From the NCBI GenBank assembly GCA_013433145.1, contig CM024181.1, positions 5,394,001 to 5,458,000 on the forward strand: DNA of 64,000 bases, written 5' to 3'. A program made the translations under genes and the position numbers. The stretch is from Ascaris suum (Eukaryota > Nematoda > Chromadorea > Rhabditida > Ascarididae). Position 1 is the first letter of the stretch. Each line of letters begins with the position of its first letter. Positions 40,889 to 51,535 of the stretch are shown here, in pieces. Under the pieces are notes generated by a model, which saw nothing but the letters and a program-made list of their open reading frames with translations, was not told where the DNA came from and made no database searches.

Positions 40889-43768
40889 TCAATGGAAGCA
40901 ATCTCTCGTTTCGTTATCCCATTTCTCCGATAAATCAATAACGCCTAAGTCGAAAATCAATTTCGGTGAATCGCTATGCGTTGTGTAGTTGTGGGGAATG
41001 TAAATTTCGAATTTCCGTTGACATGGCTAAAAAAGAGAATGTTGAATGATCGTTAGGAAAAGAGCACGAAAAAATGATTGTATATTCTGAATTTTTTATA
41101 CCCTTTGACAGCAGACATTTATAAGAAGTTTTTTTTGATGTGATCAAGTCTATATGTCTATGCATTATTTGTTGGATAGATTCAATTCGAGTGTCACTAA
41201 ATCTAGAGTTACAAAATTTAGTAATTATAAGGTCTAACATAATTTGCTCTCAAATACTAATATGCAAATTTGATTAACGAATCTCGAGAAAACTTGAATA
41301 CATAAATGTGATTGATCATTATGTGCACACTAAGTATCCTTCCAGGCACTTATTTTATATTGATTCGGTTGCAAAACTCAATCATGTATAGAAGTATACG
41401 AAAGCATTGTGGCCATTAAAAAACAGCAAAAATCTGTCTCAGATTTTATTATTTTTTGGCAAACAATGAAAGTGATCGCTTAATGAGCAGAACACATGCA
41501 CAGCCTATCATGTCAATTCATTTGGCATTCTTCTCCATCTTCTCTAACTTCTCTAGATGTCAACGGAATGTATTTCTGCATTGAGAGAAACTGCAGAGGT
41601 TGAAATTCTTTGCTCGCAAAAATAACATAAAAATTATAAGTAAATATAGATGGATTTCTTTTATTATATATGCCCTGTAGAGTAAATATATGGCACGTGC
41701 ATTGCACATGTTTTTTAGACCTTTATTTATATTTACCACATTATTTTTTTTTTATTTATCTGTTTCTGTGTTCATCCATAATTTCCTTTATATTTTATGC
41801 ATTGCATTCATATTCCCTCCTCTTTGTCATTTGAATAATGTATTATTTTGCTTATCTTTGTTGCTATATTGTATTACTTTTTTTTCTTCATTGCTCATAC
41901 ACAATTATATTGCATTACACCATACTTAATTCATATTATATAAATTATTTTATATTTGGGCATATTTGTATTTGCATCGATTTGTTCGTTGCTTCATTAC
42001 ACATAGACTGAAGAGATTACTATGATAACAAATGAAAGATTACCTTGAATCCATCATTGCAATCATGATAAATATTCAGCTTTGGATTGAATTCGCCAGT
42101 TTCATTCACAAAACCCTTTACAAGGAATTCTCCTTTCTCGTCCGATCGTCCTTCAGCCATTTTCTCATCGAGTGACCCTCCTAAGAACGGAATAAGACAC
42201 CGACAAATCTCAAATATTCACGATGATTTTATTTAAGAAAAATCGGTCTACAGAAGCGAATAAGCGAGGAATTTGGAACGTTGCCAGCTGTGACCAGTCC
42301 ATTTTTAAATATTCTCTCCAGCAAAATTTTATTCACATATATTCGAAATTGATCCTCTCAATTTTGTTGACTTAAATTATAAATTATTTCTACTAGTCAA
42401 CAGTATATCAATGAGTATGATACGAGTCCATTGAAGAATGAAGACGACGTCGACAACGACACCAGGTGGGAAAACATCGACAGCGACACTAGGTGGAATG
42501 CCGGAAAGAAATATCGCTTTATGAAACTTTCAATTTTTTTCATCGAAGAATAAACAAAATGAAATCTTGTATATTTGTTTTTACATTGAACAAAGAAGTA
42601 ATATGTTTCCCATAAACTTGCAACGTTCTTAAAAATAGGAGTAATATATGGGTAATTAATTTCACATTAACGGAAACATATGCGTATATGTCCATACATT
42701 ATGAATCTTGCAAAAGAAAGGTGAAATATTATGCATTAAGAAGAGAGCCTAGGTGTGACACTGAGCAATATTGAAGAGAAAATCTTCATTGGTGAAAATT
42801 TTTGCAGTATTATTTGAAGATAAATCGCTATCTTGAAATCGTACAAAAATGATGGATAATTAAATGAGCAGCTTTTCGGTTGACCAAGCACAAAAATGCA
42901 AATTTTCTTGATGACCGCGTGACTGAGTTATTTTTGATTTAATTATGGGCTTATTAGCCTGGTAAAGCAATGAACAGCAGTGCACAAACGACTCAATACA
43001 GGGTATAAATAAGCGAATAGATGGGCGCATGGATGAACACAGAGAAGCGTAGATGAACACCCAACAAATAGTGGCTTTTTCATGAAATATTCTTCATAAG
43101 AAATAAATGATGAAACCACATGATGCGCGCATTTTGCTACCTTTCATTTCCCTTCACCTTCCCATATTTTACATTTTTTTTTCTTTCTCAGGTCTCTAAT
43201 GTAAAATGTGTGCTCAGAAGCACAATCTAATAGGGTCAGAAGCGGTTGTTTGACGAGCTAAACTTTCCTTCCCACTATAAGTATTGCTAACTTCGAAACT
43301 ATTCAAATCGTTTATAGATGATATTTTTGACAGAGTTTAATAAGTCGGAAGTTGCATCAAGCTCTTCAAAACAATATCGCTTCTTCGAGTAATGCATTTG
43401 AAATATCTTCTATTTCATTTTTATCTTAATCTATGATGTTCGTTCACCAATTTCATCTTACCGTTTGTTGCTCTCTTCCAAAAGAAGTGGAATTATTTTT
43501 TTTACTTCGTTTTAGCAAGAGTGTTTATCGAACTCTTCATAGCCCTCTACCCTCTAAACTAGAAAGAAAGAAATTAATCTTGGGTGTATTTAAAAGCTCA
43601 TTTTGAAAACTTACTCGGATGAACGTCGTAGAGTTTCAATTGAATATTACCAGTCGGCTTCCCATTACATATGAGTTTTCCCTTCGCTGCAGTACTTTCA
43701 ATTGTTGCATATATCAGTGTTATTCCACCGAAAAGTGTTACCAGAAGGAACGAACCGAAACGGCACAT
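40889..43768 (-). CDS. transthyretin-like secreted protein (nematode ttr family)
   Basis: Complete three-exon gene on the minus strand: 43768-43615, 42180-42044 and 41026-40889 (stop TGA), phases 1 and 0, giving 142 residues. Start ATG 43768 opens a signal peptide (MCRFGSFLLVTLFGGITLIYA). The mature part shows the family pattern: AKGKLICNGKPTGNIQLKLY, then RGSLDEKMAEGRSDEKGEF, then FNPKLNIYHDCNDG, then PCQRKFEIYIPHNY and a closing FDLGVIDL followed by ETRDCF. The paired cysteines and the KLNIYHDC block are diagnostic. Such proteins are secreted by nematodes; individual members act in, for example, engulfment of dying cells, but most have no known ligand. Length is normal for the family and no frame break is seen. 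A plus-strand open frame (42404-42553) lies inside the first intron. Confidence 0.95.
42404..42553 (+). CDS. antisense exon-like frame with a duplicated acidic 9-residue unit
   Basis: After a CAACAG acceptor the plus strand is open for 49 codons to TAA. A 27-base unit is repeated in tandem (42450-42476 and 42477-42503), coding DNDTRWENI then DSDTRWNAG. Each unit carries its own possible donor (CCAG/GTGGG and CTAG/GTGGA). It lies within intron 1 of the transthyretin-like gene. No upstream exon was found, so it may be non-coding. Confidence 0.3.
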   Translation, partial: YINEYDTSPLKNEDDVDNDTRWENIDSDTRWNAGKKYRFMKLSIFFIEE

Positions 43769-46472
43769 CTGAAGGGAAACTATCGGTTTGTGGCTAAAGT
43801 GGTGTTTATTCAATTCGTTTCATTACCTTTACAAAGGAAGTTCAATTCCTTCCTGTATTATTGCATACAAACGAGTGAGATTAGCAATCTTATTCAACGT
43901 TAATAACCGAATTTTTAGAAGGATAGCAGCTCTCGTGTTATTCTTCTCTTCGACGATACGGTTCACTTACAGAAACCTCATAATGGTGGGCAATTTTCAA
44001 CTTACTTTTGAAAAGCGATGAGAAAAGATTAAATACAAATTATAAGGGTCGAAAATTCACTGATATTCCAATTTTATGGCATTGATCGGTGTTCATACAA
44101 GCATTAACACACAGATTTCCATCATGAGGCGAACTTAGGAAAAATTGTTTATTTATTCAATTTCTGCAGGAGAGCCCTTTGTCAAACGAGTTTTCCAAGA
44201 AGAAGCCTTGCATCAGTCAACTTTTTTAGCGCCTGTAAACTCAAGCAGTGCAGGTTTTTAAACGAGGTTTTCATCGACACATAGATTCGCATCCTATCTA
44301 GTCACCTGTTAATACCTTCCTAAATGTGGGCCAAGTGTGATTTATTGAGCTGATGATGTTTTCGAGATTTACGATGTTTTTTTCATAAACAGTTTTATTC
44401 TGCTTCTTCATACTTACTACTTATTTATTCTCTCTTGAGATTTTTGTCAGATTCAAGTTCCTGTAGGCTGACAACATGAGAGTAACAACAAGGCAACAAC
44501 AAGTGTGAATGAGGCGCCATTAATGTCGTATAGATGAACGAAATGGAGATATACAGCGATTGTATTTTTTTCTGATCGTGATTTGCAATTCGATCTCCAT
44601 ATAAAATTTATTGAGGAATAAATGACATGCTCAGAAGAGGAATTCAACACTCTCAGATAATTTTTCTCTTCATATTCGACCGGCAGAATAAGAACACTGT
44701 TTTTGAATATTCTTGCAGAAATACATTTATTCAGTCAACCATAAGGGTCCAGTCAGTGAAGACGTTTGCGAGATAATAACATAAGCAGTATAGAAAAAAT
44801 TGGCTTTCAACATCAACGCATAAATGGGTGCAAATTTTTTAAAGATATATTCAGTACGATTTGCGAGTTCAACGGCCAACTTCGAAAGTTCCATGTGAGC
44901 ATGATTTTTGCCACTGAACTATCACCTTATCATTGATCACTGATTAAAGAATATCTCTATCAACGGAAATCGACAGATAAGCGAATAAACTTCACCGAAT
45001 AGCATATCAAGCAAGTGTGCATGAGTGTGTTAACAGTCCTCATTATATTGACAAAAAACCGGAAATATTTCATTGTGAACGCTCATTACTGAGTGTTGCT
45101 ATCAACGAAATACTCAATTGAGCACTATTACTGAGCTAAATGCCATACCATTACAAAGAAATTTATTACTCATGAACGGATTATGGAATCTATATCATCA
45201 CTAACACCGACACACGGTTACACTTTAATAACAAACCACAACGGATAATCCTAGAAAAGAAAAAAAAAGCATTTTATCGTTTCGAATAATGCACTTTCGA
45301 CTTGTAAATGTGGATTTCGAATCTTCAGTTGGATTTCCGCTTTCAGAGTTTACCAGCTTGATATCTGCATTACAGTTCAAAGTTGAAAGCTTTCATGGTC
45401 CATAAAGAAGAAGAGTGGAATGAAAGACGAAAGAGAAATAGCAAGACCGCTAATCTCCTTTAATCTTAGCTGGGTAAAATTGCGGAAGAAAATTTTTTTT
45501 GCACTATACATCGAGATCCCGGAAAGCGGTCAATCGTGCGCTAAAGAATTTGGTATAGCTCTCCTTAAAATTAATGGACGTATAGAGGTGAAAATCTTAT
45601 CGATTAGTAAATCTTGTGCATATGAAACGCTAATGAGCTCAAAAGCACTGAGGCAAGAAAAAAGAATGGAACTTCTTCGGAAATGATATTTATTGCTCGA
45701 TTACAATATTGCCGTCCATAAATTTCAGTAGGCTGTAATATTTGAATTCATTATTATTGCTCGATTTTCACTTCCCAAAGCTTCACTTTAATATTTTTAA
45801 CAAAATTATTTTCTGAGAGGGCCATTTAATTTTAATGTTCTTCTATATTTTTTAAATTTCTTGGCCACTATTGAAAGCCACTTCGTAAACTTCATTTTAT
45901 TGTTAAAAATTATCTTTTTATGTTAGTTATTAAATTCGATATTCTCGAGAAGCGCACTAATGAGACACTCCAAAGCTAAAGCAAACAAACACAAAAGTAG
46001 CACTCATATTGATTTAAAGCTATAAAAAACTAAAAAGCAATATAAATCGCCGAGGTCCACACATCACTAGTGTACAGAATGCAAAGAAATACCTCTAGTC
46101 TTAGCAATTATAGGTATCAGTTGGGGTGGGAGAAAGGGATGGATTTAAATTGTGGAGTGTAAGGAAGAGATCCCATTTCGGGCTCTGGCCGCAAATATTT
46201 TCCAGATTCTAATCACTAAAATAGAAATGCATAAATCCTAAGTGGATTGCTTATAAACGTATGAATTACAACTCACCTTTTTTTTGCCCAAATCATACTC
46301 TTCAATGGCTTTTGCCTAGCTCATAATGTTCTAATCGATTATATTCCATTTCGTTACTGAGGATGCTTCCTTTTCTTTGAAAATGTTTCAAAAATATTCG
46401 TACTAGTCACTTATACCGATACAGTTGTTTAACACATGCACTACAGAGCTATCGACTAGCGCAACGAACAAT
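43769..46472. other. upstream flank, no supported gene
   Basis: Presumably holds the promoter of the transthyretin-like gene near 43.8-44 kb. The plus ORF 45420-45686 (88 codons from ATG, lysine-rich) has no recognised motif, and I do not call it. Confidence 0.4.
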
Positions 46473-46880
46473 TTAGAAGTACACAAATATTTTAAAAAAT
46501 AAAGGTAAAGTAAAGAAATTTGCCAAACTGTATGTCATTTTACTAATCGAAGCCTTTAGCCCAATCCGTAATATTTTGTGACTATCGTTCATTTTCCCAT
46601 TGCACATCGTTTTAAATAAATTCTTAACTGTTGAGTCGTTGAACGATGTTTTTGTTGATTTCTTGTAGATGTTCTTCCATTTAATCGGTGAAACCTGCCG
46701 ATTTAATTCGCTTGTCTCAAAACCGTCATGCAAGGCGATGACCTCTGATCCTCGATCCTTCAATTTTGTCGGAATTTTAAGTTTTAATATCACGTCTATA
46801 AGAAAGCAGTACAAGATAAGTAAATTTTTCCACATCAAATGGCTGTCAAATAAAGGTTGAGAACTTGAAAATTTTTGCAT
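46473..46880 (-). CDS. possible small secreted or type II protein
   Basis: A single open frame of up to 135 codons; the better start is the internal Met of MWKNLLILYCFLIDVILKLK, a plausible signal peptide or anchor, giving about 120 residues. The rest is basic and polar with several KK/RQ sites (SELNRQVSPIKWKNIYKKST) and one cysteine. It is long for a chance ORF in this AT-rich sequence, but there is no family match and the final 20 residues are hydrophobic (FFTLPLFFKIFVYF), which is odd for a secreted protein and may mean the coding part ends earlier at a splice site. Confidence 0.3.
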   Translation of the reverse strand: MQKFSSSQPLFDSHLMWKNLLILYCFLIDVILKLKIPTKLKDRGSEVIALHDGFETSELNRQVSPIKWKNIYKKSTKTSFNDSTVKNLFKTMCNGKMNDSHKILRIGLKASISKMTYSLANFFTLPLFFKIFVYF

Positions 46881-47487
46881 ACTTTTTCAGCATGACAACT
46901 TTAGAAGTAGCGATGAGACATCCCCAACCGACTGAGTAACAAATTTTGCCTACAGAACGATTCCGTCAAAGGTTAAACGCCTTCAATAATTTATTTATGA
47001 CATATTCATGGATTGCATCCACGATTGCCAATTTGCAATGTCAATAGACGAGCATTCCAACAAATCAATGAAAAGTGCTGTTTGCTTTGTGTATGGCGTT
47101 TAGCGAAGGTTGCTTGCTGTTTTATGTGCTCAAAAACGTCGCATTTCATCGTTCTGTTTACTTTTTTTTTATTGAGCGCTATAGGTTTTTCTCGAAATTG
47201 TTTTACAAAACTGTTCATTTTCATACTGTTGTAAATGTGTTTAAATTTCTTGGTGAAGGCAATATCGAATTGGAGAATTTCTTATGAAGACTAATCATCC
47301 AAAAACTTTTGCACTCGCACAATCATTTACATAAGTTGATTAGAGAAACGCCGCAAATTCATCAGTTATAAGGCTGCAATAATTTTCAGCCGACAAAATT
47401 GAATTTGCTTCAGATATTACACTAACACATAGTTGAAACTTTAACGTTAACAGTGGTGAAGAGATGTTCTCTGTTATTTTATTTCGT

Positions 47488-47806
47488 TTATTTTAATTGA
47501 CAAGGCATGTTACCGATAAATGTCTCTTCCCAGTCGTTTCCACTTTCACCCAGGTGAAGTCGTAAGGTCGCGTAGAGGTTAGAGCTTTGGCTCTTTTCCT
47601 GCCCGTCTGATGCTGACGAGTCCGCAATCATGAGGCTGCCGGTCGAAGTGGCTCGGTAGGACGAAGCCAAAGAGTATGGTCGGAGTGCTCTTAAAACCGA
47701 CCATGCAGTAACCAATACCAAACGATGAATCTCATGTGGCACTCATGTTCGGTGTTTGTAGATTGTGCGCATAACGCGATCCGATGAGGTTCACCATCAA
47801 AAGTAG
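47488..47806 (-). CDS. terminal exon of an unknown gene, with a frameshift
   Basis: A TTCTTTCAG acceptor ends at 47807; the exon reads ATFDGEPHRIALCAQSTN and on to FIVWYWLLHGRF, where TTTTAA stops the frame. With one more T in that run (AAAA on the plus strand, 47693-47696) the frame continues to a long serine-rich, well-composed tail (RALRPYSLASSYRATSTGS, then QEKSQSSNLYATLRLHLGE, end GNMPCQLK) and TAA at 47488. The tail is GC-richer than its surroundings, as coding exons here are. No family recognised; upstream exons not found. A cytoplasmic tail of a membrane protein is one possibility. Confidence 0.42.
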
Positions 47807-48305
47807 CTGAAAGAACAAAACAATAATATTTGGAAAATGGAATAACTTCGATCTTCTGCTTGAAATGTTTGAATGTCGAGAGTGGAAACAATGAAAAGCG
47901 TTGCAAAAATCTGAGAGTTGCTAGGATGGAAAAGTTATCATATTTGCACAGCGCATTTTTGCCGAACGTAATATTTCTAATAGTGGATGGATCAGCACTC
48001 AATAATCAATGTTGCTGTGTGGATTAATTGCTTCAAATAACTGTGTCAAGGCTCGAATCATAGATGGGAATTAAGTAGAATACTGCAATGGTCAGTCGTT
48101 GCTTCTGGTCATGGCTGTATGGTTGCCATAGTGACCATGATGGCCGAGTATGCTGTTGTTGAGTCTTGCTGCTATTATTGCCTCAAGGCAGCATAGAATA
48201 ATTCGCCATACAGCTCGCCCTCTTTTGGTTCCATACTTATGCAACTGGCGCTTCAACATATTGCTACTTCAATACAGAGGTGCCATAGAGGCATTTTTGT
48301 TATGA

Positions 48306-51300
48306 ATGCGCTTCTCGCTGCATAAACTATCGACTGTGCTTACTGTGCTGCTATTATCGAATAATAGCTTTGCAACAGCGAGCCGTGATGAATGCTATAC
48401 AATTGTTGTGATCGTCGGTACACTCTTCGCTAGTTTTCTAATCGTTTTGGTGGTATTCGGTATGGTCTATTTGGCTTATATTAAACCACGTTATGAGCAA
48501 TACCAAAGAGATGTGGCCGAATGCCGTGCGAGACATGGTTGTACGTTTATTTATTTATGTGTTCTTTTGAAAAATTTGGTTTATTTGTTTGGAATATTGG
48601 TTGGATCACATTCGCATTTTGAAATATTTAAGTTGTGATTACTGACTTATAACTGTATTTAACTATATTTTAAGGAGCCTATAGGTCTTTTGTCCTGAAA
48701 AGTATTCGTTTCAGTAGACGATCAAGCTGCGTTACAATCCGAACCGGACGGTGAATATCGACTCGACCAGGTATATGTGTTATCTTTTGGACCACTATAG
48801 AGTCGGATTAATCTGTGCATTTGTTCAAATCCACTGCATCTCAGTGCCTGATGTACTATGAAAGATTGATCGTCATCTTTCGGCAGATGACTGCGGAAAG
48901 AAGTCCAATTCCCAAGACACCCATTACTAACTACTATTAGCATTCTCTTATGAGGAAAATTCGAACTTCATATAAATGCTTTCTTAGTTGTGTGACACTG
49001 AGGCTGAGATGACACAGTATTTCTAAGAGAATATCAAGAGTGAAAGCGCAGCAAGGGCGATTATTCAAATGCACTTTGTAGAGTTCTTCACATCAAGTCC
49101 GCTTTAACGCAAAAAGAAAATGATATGCTGAAACGTTAATTCTCTACGTAACGCTTAACTAATCAAATGCATAAAAACGCCACCATTAAAATTCCAATAT
49201 ACAAATTTCAATCATTCTCAAGCATTAAAAAGTAGTTTGAGATTGATGATTTGATGTGAAACATTGCAAACGAGAATGAAATGCGACGTGGAGATTGTAT
49301 TTCATTTTCTAAAATTGCTGAATCCTTACAATTGTTATATTCTCACCTTGAAGACTTTGAATTTATGTTATATCTGTAAAGGTATTTTTGCTTCAAGTTT
49401 TTTATTGAGCACTTCCTTCAGTAAACGCCAAAAAACGCTTATTTTATTTCATTTTACTCTGAATAAGAAATTGTAAGGATAAAACGGTGAAAAAATGACG
49501 GTGAACACATATCGATTAAAAGAAGTTGATTGCAGCAGTTAATAGCGCTCGTTTAACGTTACTTTCAACTGCATTCTATGATCTAACTTGGTTTATCGAA
49601 TTGACATTCTCCTGAGTTTCTTTTGATATTACCTGGTAAAACTAGGTGTCTTTAGTGTCTTTTACATTATGTTAGATTTTATTTTTAGTGACAATATTCT
49701 CGATCAGAGATGTTATAATTATTCTTAACAAAAGAAGTCATTTATACCCTCAATAATTGTGCTTCATGCTTGTTTCTGCTGCTTTGCTGTCATTTATTTG
49801 CTTGCCTTCATCATCGATGCTTTATTTACCGGCTGCAGCAAATCGTCGAATTAACGACAATCGCTCAACTCAATTTTGCTCCTCGTTGTTTTTCTCCAGA
49901 CGCTTTTTTCAGCTACTTCTGCTCGTTAACGATTCATAGGTGTCAAAGAATTTTTAGTAAAGCGAGAGAGTGATATAAGCCTGTCAAATTTTCTTATGAG
50001 CAGTCGATGTTATTTTTGCCTATGTCAATATTTTAAGCATTTGCTTTTCACTTCCGAACACATACTGGCCTTCTGGGTGCACATGAATGCTCACTGGAGA
50101 GTCTTAGGGATAACTGAACTTTTTTCAACTTACAGGGTAGTTTCCACTCGACGGGTGTAAATACTCCCTTTGTATTTACGGTTCGTCCCCCAACTCCGGC
50201 GATGAGTGAGTGTGCCTATAGTCAAGGTCGAATCAGTCCCTATCGAGCTGCATATCGTGAAGCTATGTCCACTGCACGTAGAGGGACTACTCCGGAGGAC
50301 TACTTACATCGTTACCACACTGGAACAGGTATTGTTCTTTCACGCAAAATTTTTGAATATTATCGATGGGTCAAAACGTTTCAGAAGTAGCCAGAAAATG
50401 GATTCCCTTCTCAACTGGCTTGAGAAAGAGCGTTTCTTTGCCTCTAGAAAGTATAATTCCGTCTCGTTGTGTCATGTCTCCGGTTTCTCACCATTCCCTT
50501 ATACTGAGATACACGTATATACTGGAATGAGTTAAACCGAATGGAAGAAGTTGGGTGGTGAAGAGGATGGGTTGGCATGAGATGAACGTTTGCAATTAAG
50601 CTGAAAGCAAATTAGCTAATTATACAAAAAGTTGAAGAGTAGCGAATTATTCTATTTCTTGACAACAACCAAACCGTATGAATTCTCTAACAAAATTTCT
50701 CTTTTTATAATAACCGAGTGATCATTACATAAAACAAAAAATAATATGCAAATTTTATGGAAAGTTCCAATATGGATGCAATGTTTAAAGAAGAATTAGT
50801 CACTTCTTGAGATTCACTGGTTAACAACAAATACAACATAGTAGATTGCTAGCACTGTGTCATTTTCTTGTTCATTTCACTTGAAATGCAGGACGGATGA
50901 AAAGGTGCACTCCGGTATCATATTTTCCCTATTTTCATACCTCATTGCAGCAATCTTAACGATGAAGTCGTTTCCGGTTCCGCCGACTTATATGCATGTC
51001 CATTCTGTCAATACAGAATGTAGCCGGAAACCGTTTTCAGTTACTGTTCGATGAGAGGGATTTGTTTTTTGTCAGTACAAGTTGTAGTTATAAGGCCCAC
51101 GCAATGTTTATTTTAAAATGCCGTTTTTAGTGATGTCAGGTACGGCGATGACTGACCACCCAACAGATGGCTATCGAGTAAGCTATAGGCATCCATATGA
51201 CCTACCGAGAGCCACTGAAGAGGATCTGAGGGATGCACAAGGATTGTCATCTATTTTGGCGATACGCAAAACAACAACAACAAGACGTACTCGATCCTTA

Positions 51301-51324
51301 GATCCTATAGGCACGAGAGTATAA
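48306..51324 (+). CDS. signal-peptide, single-pass protein with a minimal ectodomain and long basic tail
   Basis: Complete four-exon gene: 48306-48540, 48715-48770, 50136-50328, 51140-51324 (TAA), phases 1, 0 and 1, giving 222 residues. Residues 1-25 are a signal peptide (KLSTVLTVLLLSNNSFATA). Only about six residues (SRDECY) precede a strong transmembrane segment (TIVVIVGTLFASFLIVLVVFGMVYLAY from about residue 33). The rest is cytoplasmic: YIKPRYEQYQRDVAECRARH, an acidic stretch (DDQAALQSEPDGEYRLD), PPTPAMSECAYSQGRISPY, then GTTPEDYLHRYHTGTG, and a final KTTTTRRTRSLDPIGTRV. Tyrosines and SP/TP sites suggest phosphorylation. No domain recognised. Exons 3 and 4 are GC-richer than the introns. 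The donor after exon 1 could be three bases earlier without changing the frame. Confidence 0.78.
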
Positions 51325-51491
51325 TTCTGTCTTTTAAAGGATTCAATAATTTCCTGGAAGGTTCTCTAATTTCAAAACCCAATGTACTTTTAAATGGCAA
51401 AACAATGAAACTTTTAGCAAATTCACTAACGCAATAAAGAAATAACTTTTGATTTGGAAGCTGCAGAGGGTCTTATTATAATTGTAATGGT

Positions 51492-51535
51492 CATTGGCTG
51501 CATCTGATCTCCTCATTGGCTACATCTGATCTCCT
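51492..51535. repeat. 22-base tandem duplication
   Basis: CATTGGCTGCATCTGATCTC and its copy with one change (G to A) sit head to tail. It lies about 170 bases past the stop of the single-pass gene, in its probable 3' untranslated region or flank. Confidence 0.75.

Noticed and set aside
41513..41707. Minus ORF considered as exon 3 of the transthyretin-like gene
   Set aside because: The true exon (PCQRKFEIYIP) was found at 40889-41026 with perfect phase and family match.
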